This document shows positions 22,690 through 30,691 of a stretch of DNA of 30,691 nt, in pieces. The notes beneath the pieces were generated by a model that was given only the letters and a program-made list of their open reading frames with translations, did not search any database and had not been told where the DNA came from. Source of the stretch: Gemmatimonadaceae bacterium (lineage in GTDB: Bacteria > Latescibacterota > UBA2968 > UBA8231). Position 1 is the first letter of the stretch, and every line of letters starts with the position of its first letter. Location: positions 1-30,691 of the forward strand of contig PBSR01000207.1 of NCBI GenBank assembly GCA_002726335.1, written 5' to 3'. The translations under genes and the position numbers were made by a program.

Positions 22690-23574
22690 CTAGGAAAAGA
22701 AGAAGTCCTCCACGGCAACTGAGAGCAGGTCAGCCTTGAGGTAGCGCTCGAAAGTCGTTGCCACGATGTGACCGCAGACGGGCGGCAAGTCCGGCTGCTG
22801 CTCATGCACGATGAGTTCCACCAGCTCGTGCATGAGCAATGTTTCGATCAGGCTGATCTGCTCGACGCCACCCACGGCGCCGGCGTCGGCGTCCCACTGA
22901 TCGCATGATTTGCGTACCGCGGGTACGATGTTGATGTCGCCCTCCCGTTCAAAGGCGATCACCCGGGCGTCGGCGATGGGCTGCAGGACCGTGGAGCGCA
23001 CGTCCTTGAAGGGGTGGCCGATGAGGCGGAAGGGTTCGGTGTTCGTCGGGTTGAGTCGGTCGGAGACGACGCGGCCAGCCTGGGCCGGGCGGGCAACGAT
23101 AAAGTCGAGCAGGCTGTCGGCGGTGGGTGACCAGATCTGTGACAGACGACGGGCCCGGCTCGCCGTTACGATGTTGGCGTCTTCGCCTTCCTGCTGTTCG
23201 GCGAAGATGTCCGAGATCAGCTTCTTCTTTTCGTCGGGACCGGCGGCACTGCGGAACTTGAAGGCGCCCAACTGCTGCAGCATGCTGACGCGGCCCTTGA
23301 TTTCGGGAGGGCCCATGTCGAGCAGCGCCTCATAGAACGTGACGTAGCCGTCCTCTTCTGCCCATGTCCGGAAGTCGTCCGGGCTCCGCTTGAGGGTGTC
23401 CATCTTACCGTAGATGGTGCGCACCAGAGTGGCAAAGTCACCCTCGATGGCATCCGGGTTCGCCTGATTGTAGAGGACCTCGGGCTCGCCCGCGTCCTCG
23501 AAGATTGACAGAACATCTTCCGACGGAGGCGTGCGGCCCGCATACCAGGGACGAGCGGTGCGACCTTTGCTCAA
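22690..23574 (-). CDS. Hypothetical protein ending at an in-frame TAG
   Basis: 294 residues from TTG at 23574, chosen because GGAG sits 8 nt upstream; an ATG at 23637 adds 21 residues but has no ribosome binding site. No family recognised. Visible features: an acidic N-terminal part (EDVLSIFEDAGEPEVLYNQANPDAIEG), a helical middle (PDEKKKLISDIFAEQQEGED), and a C-terminal segment SLIETLLMHELVELIVHEQQ that looks like a zinc-site helix but lacks the HExxH spacing. The stop is TAG, and the frame beyond stays open through the acidic and lysine-rich ORF at 22417-22689. Cytoplasmic by appearance. Confidence 0.65.
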   Translation of the reverse strand: MSKGRTARPWYAGRTPPSEDVLSIFEDAGEPEVLYNQANPDAIEGDFATLVRTIYGKMDTLKRSPDDFRTWAEEDGYVTFYEALLDMGPPEIKGRVSMLQQLGAFKFRSAAGPDEKKKLISDIFAEQQEGEDANIVTASRARRLSQIWSPTADSLLDFIVARPAQAGRVVSDRLNPTNTEPFRLIGHPFKDVRSTVLQPIADARVIAFEREGDINIVPAVRKSCDQWDADAGAVGGVEQISLIETLLMHELVELIVHEQQPDLPPVCGHIVATTFERYLKADLLSVAVEDFFFS

Positions 23575-23692
23575 CGAGATTCTCCGGGTCGGTCGTGCGG
23601 TGACGAAGGGGAATGCGGGAATATGCCTCTGACGCATATTCTATCGGCAGCGGCAGCCAATCCGTTGAAGATAGGCCAGCGTCGATCCTGGC

Positions 23693-24742
23693 TCAAGCTG
23701 CCTCCCACAGACGCAACCCGTGGCGGCTCAAGTAGATGGGCAGGCTCTGAAAACCCGGTCTGGCAGCCTCGATGGCGCGCACGAGCTCGCGCTTTTGCCA
23801 GGACAGGCTCCCGGTGAGCAGGGTGAGTGAGCCGCCGTCGCCACCGGCGCCGTTGACCTTCCACCCCAGAGCTCCGTGGTCACGAGCCAGGTCGATGACG
23901 GTCTGGGCGTCGGCCCCCACCAGATCGGCGTGTAGCCGGGCCTGGGCATCGGTGTTGTCGACCATGGCCTGACCGAGTGCGGTGAAGTTGCCGGCGTACA
24001 CGGCGTCGCGGGAAGCGTGCGCCGTGCGGCGCAAGGCGTCCAGCTTGGGATTGTCCGGCCCGGCACCCTCGAGTTCGGCGATGACCTTCTCGTGCACAGC
24101 TGACGAGGAATGTGCCTTGCCGAGGAAGATGAGCACGAGACGCCGCTCCAGTTCCCACCAGACGCTGTTGTTCACCTGGATCTGCGACACGGCGGCATGG
24201 GGGTACTGGAACATCTCGATGAAGTTGATGCCGCCGAAGGCGGAACAGAGCTGATCCTGGATGCCGCACTGCTGGCCGAGCATCTCGGTTTCGATCTTCT
24301 GCGCCGTCAACGCGACCTCATACGGCGTCATCTGCCCCGGCGAGAGCATATCGAGGGCCCCGATGACGGCGACTGTAACCGCTGCGGATGTACCGGTGGA
24401 ACAGCCAGCGGGTGCGTCGCAGTAGATGGTCAACTCGAAGGCCGCGTCCTCGGGTACCCTCATGTATTCCACCGCGGCCTCGAGCAGCGGGTGATGGGTC
24501 CAGTCCCCGTCGTTCCCGGCCACGGCGAAGCGTTCTCCGTAGTTCTCCGCGTGGATGACGACACGATTCTCCACTTCGCCGCGGTCAAAGACCTGAATCT
24601 GTACTTCGGCGTACGGATAGACACCGATATTGAAGATCGTCCCGTGCTCCGCGAACCATGTGTCCGTCCAGCCGCCGTTGTCACAGATGCGGATGGGAGC
24701 GACGCTGTGGATGATGCGCTGAGGCCTGCGTTCGGTGCTCAT
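23693..24742 (-). CDS. GHMP-family sugar kinase (heptose/fucose-kinase-like)
   Basis: 349 residues from ATG at 24742 (MSTERRPQRII). An N-terminal substrate motif (SVAPIRICDNGGWTDTWF), the GHMP phosphate-binding loop DAPAGCSTGTSAAVTVA (around residues 109-125) and the C-terminal GAGGDGGSLTLL motif are all present. The DNGGWTDT stretch resembles the D-glycero-D-manno-heptose-7-phosphate kinase and L-fucose kinase branch, enzymes that make nucleotide-sugar precursors. The exact sugar is not determined. An upstream in-frame start at 24799 would run into the promoter of the divergent kinase gene. No partner nucleotidyltransferase is nearby. Confidence 0.85.
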   Translation of the reverse strand: MSTERRPQRIIHSVAPIRICDNGGWTDTWFAEHGTIFNIGVYPYAEVQIQVFDRGEVENRVVIHAENYGERFAVAGNDGDWTHHPLLEAAVEYMRVPEDAAFELTIYCDAPAGCSTGTSAAVTVAVIGALDMLSPGQMTPYEVALTAQKIETEMLGQQCGIQDQLCSAFGGINFIEMFQYPHAAVSQIQVNNSVWWELERRLVLIFLGKAHSSSAVHEKVIAELEGAGPDNPKLDALRRTAHASRDAVYAGNFTALGQAMVDNTDAQARLHADLVGADAQTVIDLARDHGALGWKVNGAGGDGGSLTLLTGSLSWQKRELVRAIEAARPGFQSLPIYLSRHGLRLWEAA

Positions 24743-24803
24743 CTCTATTGAATACGACGGGGGAGCGAAACGCGCAATGTCGCCGGTGGTGGTCCACACC
24801 TTC

Positions 24804-24832
24804 TTGACGCTCCCCGGGGTGACGTGTATTCA
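24804..24832 (+). promoter_or_regulatory. Sigma-70-type promoter of the two-component operon
   Basis: TTGACG (24804-24809), exactly 17 nt, then TATTCA (24827-24832). Transcription should begin near 24839, past the first in-frame ATG at 24835. This supports the second ATG (24862) as the real start of the kinase. Confidence 0.5.
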
Positions 24833-24861
24833 TCATGCTATCCCGGCAGGAGCACGATCGT

Positions 24862-25652
24862 ATGGTTGATGGACAGCACGAAGAACAGACTCGACTCCTC
24901 GAAGAGATGGTCAGGCAGCGCACGCAGGAGATAGAGAGAGTACTGGGCCGGCGGGGGCAGACGGAAAGGGTGGCGGCCATCGGCAAGCTGGCCGCAGGCG
25001 TTGCCCACGAGATCAACAACCCCACCGGCGTGTTGATGATGAAGCTCAAGTTCCTCCTCTCCATCGCCGCTGCGGAGGGACTCTCCGAACGGGCCGTAGC
25101 CACTCTCAACGTCGCTGTGGAACAGACGGAGCGTATCGACGGCATCGTCGAGAGCCTGCTGGACTTCAGCCGCCCCGCCGAGGGCACGCCCCGCCGGCTC
25201 GACGTCAATCATGTGATTCATGGCGCCCTGCACCTGGTAGCTGACAGATCTGCCGATGCCGAACCGGCCTGCGCCTGGCACCCGGGGGACGATCTGCCCG
25301 TCGTCGAGGCCGATCCCAACGAGCTCGAACAGGTCTTCGTCCACCTCATCAGCAACGCCGTCGATGCGGCTGGTCCGGACGGGCGGATCGTCGTCGGCAG
25401 CAGCTTTGCCGACGGTGTGGTGACCGTATCGGTTGCCGATGACGGCCCGGGGATCCCCGACGATTTCCGCGAACGGATCTTCGATCCCTTCTTCACCACC
25501 AAGAAGGGCGGTGAGGGCACTGGACTCGGTCTGGCGATTGCCAGTGGGATCGTGCAGAAGCTGGGGGGGACGATCACCGTTGCCTCCAGGCGGCAGGAGG
25601 GCACAACGATGACGGTGTGCCTGCCGGCGTCAACAGAGCCGGGGGTCGACCG

Positions 25653-25656
<4 letters not shown>
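24862..25656 (+). CDS. Soluble sensor histidine kinase (NtrB-type), no sensory domain
   Basis: 264 residues from ATG 24862, which has AGGAG about 10 nt upstream; ATG 24835 lies inside or before the predicted transcription start. After a short coiled coil (EEQTRLLEEMVRQRTQEIERV) come the H-box GKLAAGVAHEINNPTG (phospho-accepting H49), N-box HLISNAVDAA, G1 DDGPGIPDDF, F-box FDPFFTTK and G2 GEGTGLGLAIASG. No membrane segment, PAS or GAF domain is present, so the signal must come through a partner or through the coiled coil. The gene overlaps the response regulator by ATGA and so forms a cognate pair with it. Confidence 0.9.
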
Positions 25657-27023
<1,367 letters not shown>

Positions 27024-27037
27024 CGAGGACTACAAGG

Positions 27038-27055
27038 TGCCGCAACTATGCGGCA
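27038..27055. promoter_or_regulatory. Candidate enhancer (UAS) palindrome for the NtrC-type regulator
   Basis: TGCCGCA-ACTA-TGCGGCA: perfect 7-bp arms, 4-nt spacer, 15 nt after the regulator's stop and about 190 nt upstream of the sigma-54 promoter. Size, symmetry and distance fit an NtrC-family enhancer. An AT-rich tract (27075-27120), unusual in this GC-rich sequence, lies between and may help DNA bending. No second perfect copy was found. Confidence 0.55.
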
Positions 27056-27245
27056 GTGACGTCGGTTTGAGCAACTGTGTCTAACTCCATATTAAACAGT
27101 TAAATATACGGATTCGAATACAGCAGTGGCGCGGATGTGCGGCGCCGAGCCGGTGGCTTCTGTCTACTGAAAGCCCGTTCCTCTGTGAGCATATGTGACT
27201 GCAGGGCAACGAGATCCGGATGGATCAGTGCCGTTCTCGAACCGG

Positions 27246-27261
27246 TGGCACGGGGCTTGCA
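27246..27261 (+). promoter_or_regulatory. Consensus sigma-54 (-24/-12) promoter
   Basis: TGGCAC-GGGGC-TTGCA matches the consensus TGGCAC-N5-TTGCA at every defined base. Transcription would start near 27272 on the plus strand, 268 nt before the amidase ATG. The adjacent upstream gene encodes a sigma-54 activator. This combination makes chance occurrence unlikely. Confidence 0.8.
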
Positions 27262-27271
27262 AAGATCCCAA

Positions 27272-27535
27272 CTGAAAACGCCGTCTCCCATCGATAGAGG
27301 CAGGAGGCGTTCGTCGAGAGGATCGTAACGGTCTGCCGCTGGCGCGGTGGTGGGAATCGTTCCCGCGGTCCGGCGCCGCACCGAGTTGGACCATCCGCCG
27401 TTCCCGGCGGCGGCCGTTGCTACTCACGACTTGATCCGGGACCCGTCACAGGCCGACGGGTCCTCGATCACCACAGAGTTGCGGACGACGTCTCCCTCAG
27501 GATCCCCCCGGCGCGCCCTCGCCGGGGGGATCCTC
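27272..27535 (+). ncRNA. Hairpin-rich sigma-54 transcript: structured leader or small RNA
   Basis: About 264 nt between the predicted sigma-54 start and the amidase gene contain no convincing ORF but several clean stems: GGGAA-TCG-TTCCC (27352-27364), CCGCCG-TTCC-CGGCGG (27395-27410), GGACCCGTC / GACGGGTCC (27439-27463), and a 14-bp stem (27500-27533). It can be read as a structured 5' leader of the amidase mRNA or, if the last hairpin terminates, as a stand-alone small RNA. No known riboswitch class recognised. Boundaries are inferred from the promoter and the last hairpin. Confidence 0.45.
27500..27533 (+). promoter_or_regulatory. 14-bp perfect hairpin covering the amidase ribosome-binding region
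   Basis: GGATCCCCCCGGCG (27500-27513), loop CGCCCT, CGCCGGGGGGATCC (27520-27533). The 3' arm contains the only purine-rich tract (GGGGGGA) at ribosome-binding distance from ATG 27540. What follows is TCTATTATG rather than a T-run, so masking of initiation is at least as likely as termination. Confidence 0.6.
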
Positions 27536-27539
27536 TATT

Positions 27540-28433
27540 ATGTGGGTCATGCATAACATCTCGCGCGACCACATCGTTTACAGCCTCGACCGGCAGCATG
27601 CACCCGTCCTCGCAATTGATCCAGGTGAGCGGATCGTGCTCGAGACCTGGGACGCCCGCAGTGGCACCATCAACTCCGACGCGGATCTCCTGCTCCGGCC
27701 CCATCCTGTGGGATCGAATCCGGCGACGGGTCCCATTCATGTCCGTGGCGCCGAGCCGGGTGACGCCCTCGCCGTTCACATCGAAGCCATCGACCTGGCA
27801 CCCTCAGGATTTCTGGCAGTGAAGAAGGGCGAGGGTCTGCTGGCGGCACGGGCGGAGGAGTTTGCCACACGCATCGTGCCGATCGTTGATGGCACCGTGC
27901 ATTTCGGCGACCTGCGTTTCCCCGCCCATCCTATGGTTGGCGTGATCGGTACTGCCCCTGCCGGTGAGGGCATTTCCACAGGATATGCCGGATCCCACGG
28001 GGGCAACATGGACAACAAGCACATCGGTCCCGGGGCCACCGTCTATCTGCCGGTGACCGTCCCCGGTGCCGGTCTCGCGCTGGGGGACGTGCACGGCGCC
28101 ATGGGAGACGGCGAGATCACCTTCATCGGCCTGGAGATCCAGGCGGAGGTGACAGTTCGGGTGGAACTGCAGAAGGGCAATGGTGTCCGGAGACCGCTGA
28201 TCGAGACGGCCGATCACTGGGTGACCACGGGAGACGGCGAGTCTCTGGCAGCGGCGGCCCGTCTGGCGGCCGATCAGATGGTGGATCTGCTGCAGGCGCG
28301 GCTCGGCCTGTCCTTTGAGGACGCCTACATGCTCATGAGCGCCGCCATCGACGTGCAGATCTGTCAGTGCTGCGAGCCGGGGGAGTTTCCCGTGACAACG
28401 CGAGCGGTGGTGTCGAAGGGGATATTGCCCTGA
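27540..28433 (+). CDS. Acetamidase/formamidase family protein
   Basis: 297 residues. FmdA/AmdA family features: the beta-rich N-terminus (ERIVLETWDARSG), SNPATGPIHVRGAEPGDALAVHI, the GGNMDNKHIGPGATVYLPV block, and LALGDVHGAMGDGEI, followed by the C-terminal SFEDAYMLMSAAIDVQICQ. Family enzymes hydrolyse formamide or short amides to the acid plus ammonia, in the cytoplasm. The gene follows a sigma-54 promoter and long leader, which suits nitrogen-type control. ATG 27540 is used here; ATG 27549 (MHNISRDH) is an alternative with an even weaker binding site. Substrate not determinable from sequence. Confidence 0.92.
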   Translation: MWVMHNISRDHIVYSLDRQHAPVLAIDPGERIVLETWDARSGTINSDADLLLRPHPVGSNPATGPIHVRGAEPGDALAVHIEAIDLAPSGFLAVKKGEGLLAARAEEFATRIVPIVDGTVHFGDLRFPAHPMVGVIGTAPAGEGISTGYAGSHGGNMDNKHIGPGATVYLPVTVPGAGLALGDVHGAMGDGEITFIGLEIQAEVTVRVELQKGNGVRRPLIETADHWVTTGDGESLAAAARLAADQMVDLLQARLGLSFEDAYMLMSAAIDVQICQCCEPGEFPVTTRAVVSKGILP

Positions 28434-28551
28434 CGGCACCGCGTGCAGATGATGCCGCGTCTGGCTGCATCTGACGAACATCTGACACCAGAGGATGGCT
28501 TCTTGGTCCGAATGAGGGAAATCGGACCCGTGCCGAAAGTTAAATCTGTGA

Positions 28552-28680
28552 CCATATGTCGGTGCAGACCGCGTGCAGGTCATCCTCGGGCATCGAGACA
28601 TCGGCATGACGCGGAGATACGCCGAGACGCGGCCTGAGGCGCTCAGAGAGGCTATTGCGGCTGGCTCCATTTTGCGTGCG
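28552..28680 (+). pseudogene. Tyrosine recombinase (integrase) C-terminal remnant
   Basis: A short frame opening right after a TGA reads GADRVQVILGHRDIGMTRRYA and then ETRPEALREAIAAG. This is the C-terminal catalytic end of phage/Xer-type tyrosine recombinases: the LGH..T..RY box with the histidine and the nucleophilic tyrosine, and the usual following helix. Everything upstream (catalytic arginines, core-binding domain) is missing. An 11-bp direct repeat ACCGCGTGCAG occurs at its start (28568) and 130 bp earlier (28438). A decayed insertion, not a working gene. Confidence 0.7.
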
Positions 28681-28707
28681 TGTTTCCAAGCAGACATCTT
28701 GCGCGAC

Positions 28708-30306
28708 CTACAAGTCGGCTGCCGCCGCGCGCCGCCGGCGCGCCTGGCGTACGTACTCGATCAACAGGGATCCAAACGTAGACAGTAGAAGACCGGCGCC
28801 GATGGCGATGGTTGCTCTATGCGGTTCCCGGTCTTGTAGAATCGGCCGTACTTCCAGCGCCTGGGTGAGGACGCGCATGTCGCCGGCAGACTTCTCCCAG
28901 ACTATGCGCGCCTCTTCGAGAAGTTTGGAGAAACGGGCAATGGTGTTGTTGTAATTGTCTCGATCGCGGACGAGCCTCTGCTCGTACTGCGTTCTGTTAG
29001 CCAGTTCTCCCTTTATGGCATCGAGCGAATCGCTAAGAGACAGAAACTGCCTGTGGTGGTATTCCATCTGCCGCTTGAGGATTTCCTCTTGCACCGTGAT
29101 GGAATCCATCACCACGATGCTCTGGCTGTACTTCTCGGCAGAGAGTAGGTGTTGATCGATAATTAGCTTCCGCCGCTGCAGTATAGTCAGCGCATCGGCC
29201 GAAATTCTTGTGTTGCCTTCTGCGTCCTGCTCTTGAGATGACTTCTCCTCTTCGACTAGTTTTAGTTTGAATTCAGAGTATTGAAGGCGAGCCTCTGAAA
29301 GCTGATCCGATAGCGCTACATACGTCGGATTAAGTACTCCTCCAAGGACTGGTTCGTGGTTACTGAGCTCTTGTTCGAGGTTGCTGATCCCCGTGACGAT
29401 GCGGGTACCTTCGTCGCCCCTCTTCTGGTTTATAATTGCCCTCTTCTGGTTCATAATTGCCGCGACATCGTGCTTGGCATCGTACTGTTGCAAAGAAATC
29501 ATGATCTGGCTGTCGATGTAGGCTTGGGCAAGCAGCACCTTGTTGATGGTTGGCTGCGCGTCCATTTGAGCAAGTCGACGGAATAGCTGGCTGTCGAGTG
29601 AAGAAAGTATCAGGCCCATTCCCTGGAGTTCCAGGTCGAGTTGCTCGATCTGGCTTCTCGTGTTGATCTGTCGCCTATTCTGAGCAATCACCGCAGTATC
29701 TAACGCCGCGCGCTGGATTACCAGAAAGCCAATGGCACTCTGCGTTCTGAAACGGCGCAATTCCGCTTCAGTGCAATCGAGTTTGGCAAGGGCGATATCG
29801 TACTGGTCTTCCACCCAGTCGTAGTAGCTGCCCGCTTCCTCCAGAGTCAGGTCGCCATTGCGCGCAACGAACAATGCGGCCCAGGTGTTTACCAGGGGAA
29901 TGGGCAGTGTGGGATCGTTTGACCGCACGGCCAAACGGATGCCAGGATCGAGCACCTGTACTTGTAGCAAGCCATCCATTCCCGATAGCGGTATTCGTAG
30001 GTTGAGCGAATCTATCAGCGCCTGCTTGAGATCGTCTGCCAAGGCAAGTGCCTGAAAGAAGCCACTGGTCTGGGACACTGAGGGTATGTCTGTGTAATCT
30101 CCAGACGTCTGTGAAGTCGGCAGATGTTTGATCATCAATACCACATCGGCTTCATATAGCGTCGGCGGAGGAGCCGGCCGGAACGTCCAGCCAAATCCCC
30201 CGCATACCACCGTTACGGCGAGTATGAACCACTTGTACTTGAGCAGGACTTCGATATAATCGTAGAGCTCGATTTCACGCTCGATTTCACGCTCGATTTC
30301 GCTCAT
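28708..30306 (-). CDS. Wzz/BexC-like polysaccharide chain-length or export protein
   Basis: 532 residues with the polysaccharide co-polymerase layout: an N-terminal membrane helix (~27-47, KWFILAVTVVCGGFGW), a large periplasmic coiled-coil domain (many QLDLELQ / EEEKSSQEQ stretches), and a C-terminal helix (~500-522, ATIAIGAGLLLSTFGSLLIE) followed by a basic tail. No tyrosine-kinase domain. These proteins set glycan chain length or assist export. GGAG lies 8 nt before the ATG. Base composition is visibly less GC-rich than the rest of the window, and it lies between an integrase remnant and transposase fragments, suggesting acquisition. It has two internal tandem duplications, at codons 3-11 and in AIMNQKR/AIINQKR. 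Confidence 0.75.
   Translation of the reverse strand: MSEIEREIEREIELYDYIEVLLKYKWFILAVTVVCGGFGWTFRPAPPPTLYEADVVLMIKHLPTSQTSGDYTDIPSVSQTSGFFQALALADDLKQALIDSLNLRIPLSGMDGLLQVQVLDPGIRLAVRSNDPTLPIPLVNTWAALFVARNGDLTLEEAGSYYDWVEDQYDIALAKLDCTEAELRRFRTQSAIGFLVIQRAALDTAVIAQNRRQINTRSQIEQLDLELQGMGLILSSLDSQLFRRLAQMDAQPTINKVLLAQAYIDSQIMISLQQYDAKHDVAAIMNQKRAIINQKRGDEGTRIVTGISNLEQELSNHEPVLGGVLNPTYVALSDQLSEARLQYSEFKLKLVEEEKSSQEQDAEGNTRISADALTILQRRKLIIDQHLLSAEKYSQSIVVMDSITVQEEILKRQMEYHHRQFLSLSDSLDAIKGELANRTQYEQRLVRDRDNYNNTIARFSKLLEEARIVWEKSAGDMRVLTQALEVRPILQDREPHRATIAIGAGLLLSTFGSLLIEYVRQARRRRAAAADL
29420..29461. repeat. 21-bp tandem duplication inside the Wzz-like gene
   Basis: CTCTTCTGGTT(T/C)ATAATTGCC occurs twice in direct succession with one mismatch. 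It encodes AIMNQKR followed by AIINQKR, keeps the frame, and fits the periplasmic coiled coil (exactly one heptad). Confidence 0.85.
30268..30300. repeat. 12-bp tandem repeat at the 5' end of the Wzz-like gene
   Basis: About 2.7 copies of CTCGATTTCACG, encoding the EIER/EIER/EIE start of the protein. The unit preserves the frame; copy-number change would lengthen or shorten the cytoplasmic N-terminus by four residues per unit. Confidence 0.8.
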
Positions 30307-30360
30307 AAGAAGGGCTCCAGAACCTGCAAGACTTCGTGTGTATATGGTCCGGGGTTCATG

Positions 30361-30498
30361 TCAGAGTAACGGCACTCGGTCCTCGTACATGATGGCGAAT
30401 TGGTTAAGGGCCTTCTTCCAGTCTTTCACCGGCCGTGTCCAGCGTCTGGCGATGTTCTGTAGGGCCAGATACAACAGCTTGATCGCCGCCTCGTCGTG
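30361..30498 (-). pseudogene. IS256-family transposase, C-terminal fragment
   Basis: The minus-strand frame reads HDEAAIKLLYLALQNIARRW, then TRPVKDWKKALNQFAIMYED and a TGA at 30361. This is the well-known C-terminus of IS256/mutator transposases (DEAAIKLLYLAL.NI..RWT.P..W..ALNQFAI). Just upstream the similarity stops abruptly near 30498, where sequence unrelated to IS256 begins. The DDE catalytic part is absent, so the element is dead here. Confidence 0.8.
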
Positions 30499-30530
30499 AC
30501 CTACCCCGACATATGTATCCACATCCAGAG

Positions 30531-30691
30531 TTAGGATGTGGCTGCGAATTTCGGTTTGATGACCACCGGTGCGGGTGGCCGATTTCGCAATGCGCTGTGA
30601 GGTCGGCGGTGATCGTAGAGCCGCCTCCAGGCATCGGTCAACACCTTCACCTCTGGCACACTTGAAAAGACCTCACCTTTAAGTAATTCAT
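30531..30691 (-). pseudogene. IS3-family transposase (OrfB, rve integrase core) C-terminal end, cut by window edge
   Basis: The minus-strand frame from the window edge reads ELLKGEVFSSVPEVKVLTDA, then WRRLYDHRRPHSALRNRPPA and a TAA at 30531. LLKGEVF..., W..LYD..RPHSAL and PPAP are the hallmark of the IS3-type OrfB C-terminus, just after the last catalytic Glu. It may belong to an intact element beyond the window; only the C-terminus is visible, so intact versus remnant cannot be decided. Confidence 0.75.

Noticed and set aside
22834..22860. MHELVELIVHE in the unknown protein as a zinc protease site.
   Set aside because: Spacing is HELVE, not HExxH, so the canonical zinc-binding pair is absent.
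28443..28637. A 64-codon open frame after the amidase gene.
   Set aside because: No ribosome binding site and no similarity; it overlaps the integrase remnant in another frame, which has clear family motifs.
30404..30634. A 76-codon minus-strand open frame spanning the two transposase fragments.
   Set aside because: It is out of frame with both recognised transposase C-termini, which are conserved in two other frames.

Overview
The window is a GC-rich bacterial chromosome segment that looks like ordinary core genome over most of its length, with worn mobile-element debris at the right end. Three features point to a free-living Gram-negative bacterium: an Omp85-type outer-membrane protein, lipoproteins with lipoboxes, and a periplasmic denitrification chain. 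The short RpoD-type sigma factor without region 1.1, the ParC-type topoisomerase, and the Gfo/Idh plus creatininase-family pair resemble FCB-group or little-cultured environmental phyla (Gemmatimonadota- or Latescibacterota-like). No rRNA or other decisive marker is present, so this placement is inference.

Layout. 1-1478: 3' part of a topoisomerase IV A subunit, followed by a terminator. 1574-5133: M3 oligopeptidase, a lipoprotein and a SprA-related putative metalloprotease. 5264-6592: Omp85 protein. 6735-15971: a co-directional block for respiratory nitrite and nitric oxide reduction. It holds a one-helix small subunit, a CuA subunit II, a heme-copper subunit I without the catalytic tyrosine of oxygen reductases, a SCO copper chaperone, a cytochrome b/ferredoxin/FlpD fusion, a copper nitrite reductase fused to cytochrome c, NirV, a second SCO protein and a diheme cytochrome c. 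A perfect 16-bp hairpin closes this block. 16033-17494 (minus): sigma factor and ArfB ribosome-rescue hydrolase. 17548-19553: Gfo/Idh/MocA oxidoreductase and creatininase-family amidohydrolase. 19856-21241 (minus): O-antigen-ligase-like protein. 21253-22357: ribosomal protein S18, a solitary microcompartment shell-domain protein and a small helical protein. 22417-24742 (minus): a lysine-rich tail ORF, an unknown protein in the same frame behind a TAG codon, and a GHMP kinase. 24862-27023: soluble histidine kinase and NtrC-type sigma-54 activator. 27024-27539: a regulatory region with a palindrome, an AT-rich tract, a textbook sigma-54 promoter and a hairpin-rich leader. 27540-28433: acetamidase/formamidase. 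28434-30691: tyrosine-recombinase remnant, a Wzz-like protein of lower GC, and fragments of IS256- and IS3-family transposases.

How the genes work together. The 6.7-16.0 kb block reads as a self-contained nitrite to NO to N2O module. NirK reduces nitrite to NO. The CuA-containing heme-copper enzyme, which by gene order and active-site residues looks like an sNOR-type NO reductase (norSY-senC order), reduces NO to N2O. Two SCO proteins would metallate the copper centres, cytochromes c would carry electrons, and the cytochrome b/Fe-S/FlpD fusion is an unexplained electron-input candidate. The second coherent unit is the kinase/NtrC-type regulator pair and the adjacent sigma-54 promoter, whose transcript either forms a structured RNA or is the long leader of the formamidase-type amidase, an ammonia-releasing enzyme.
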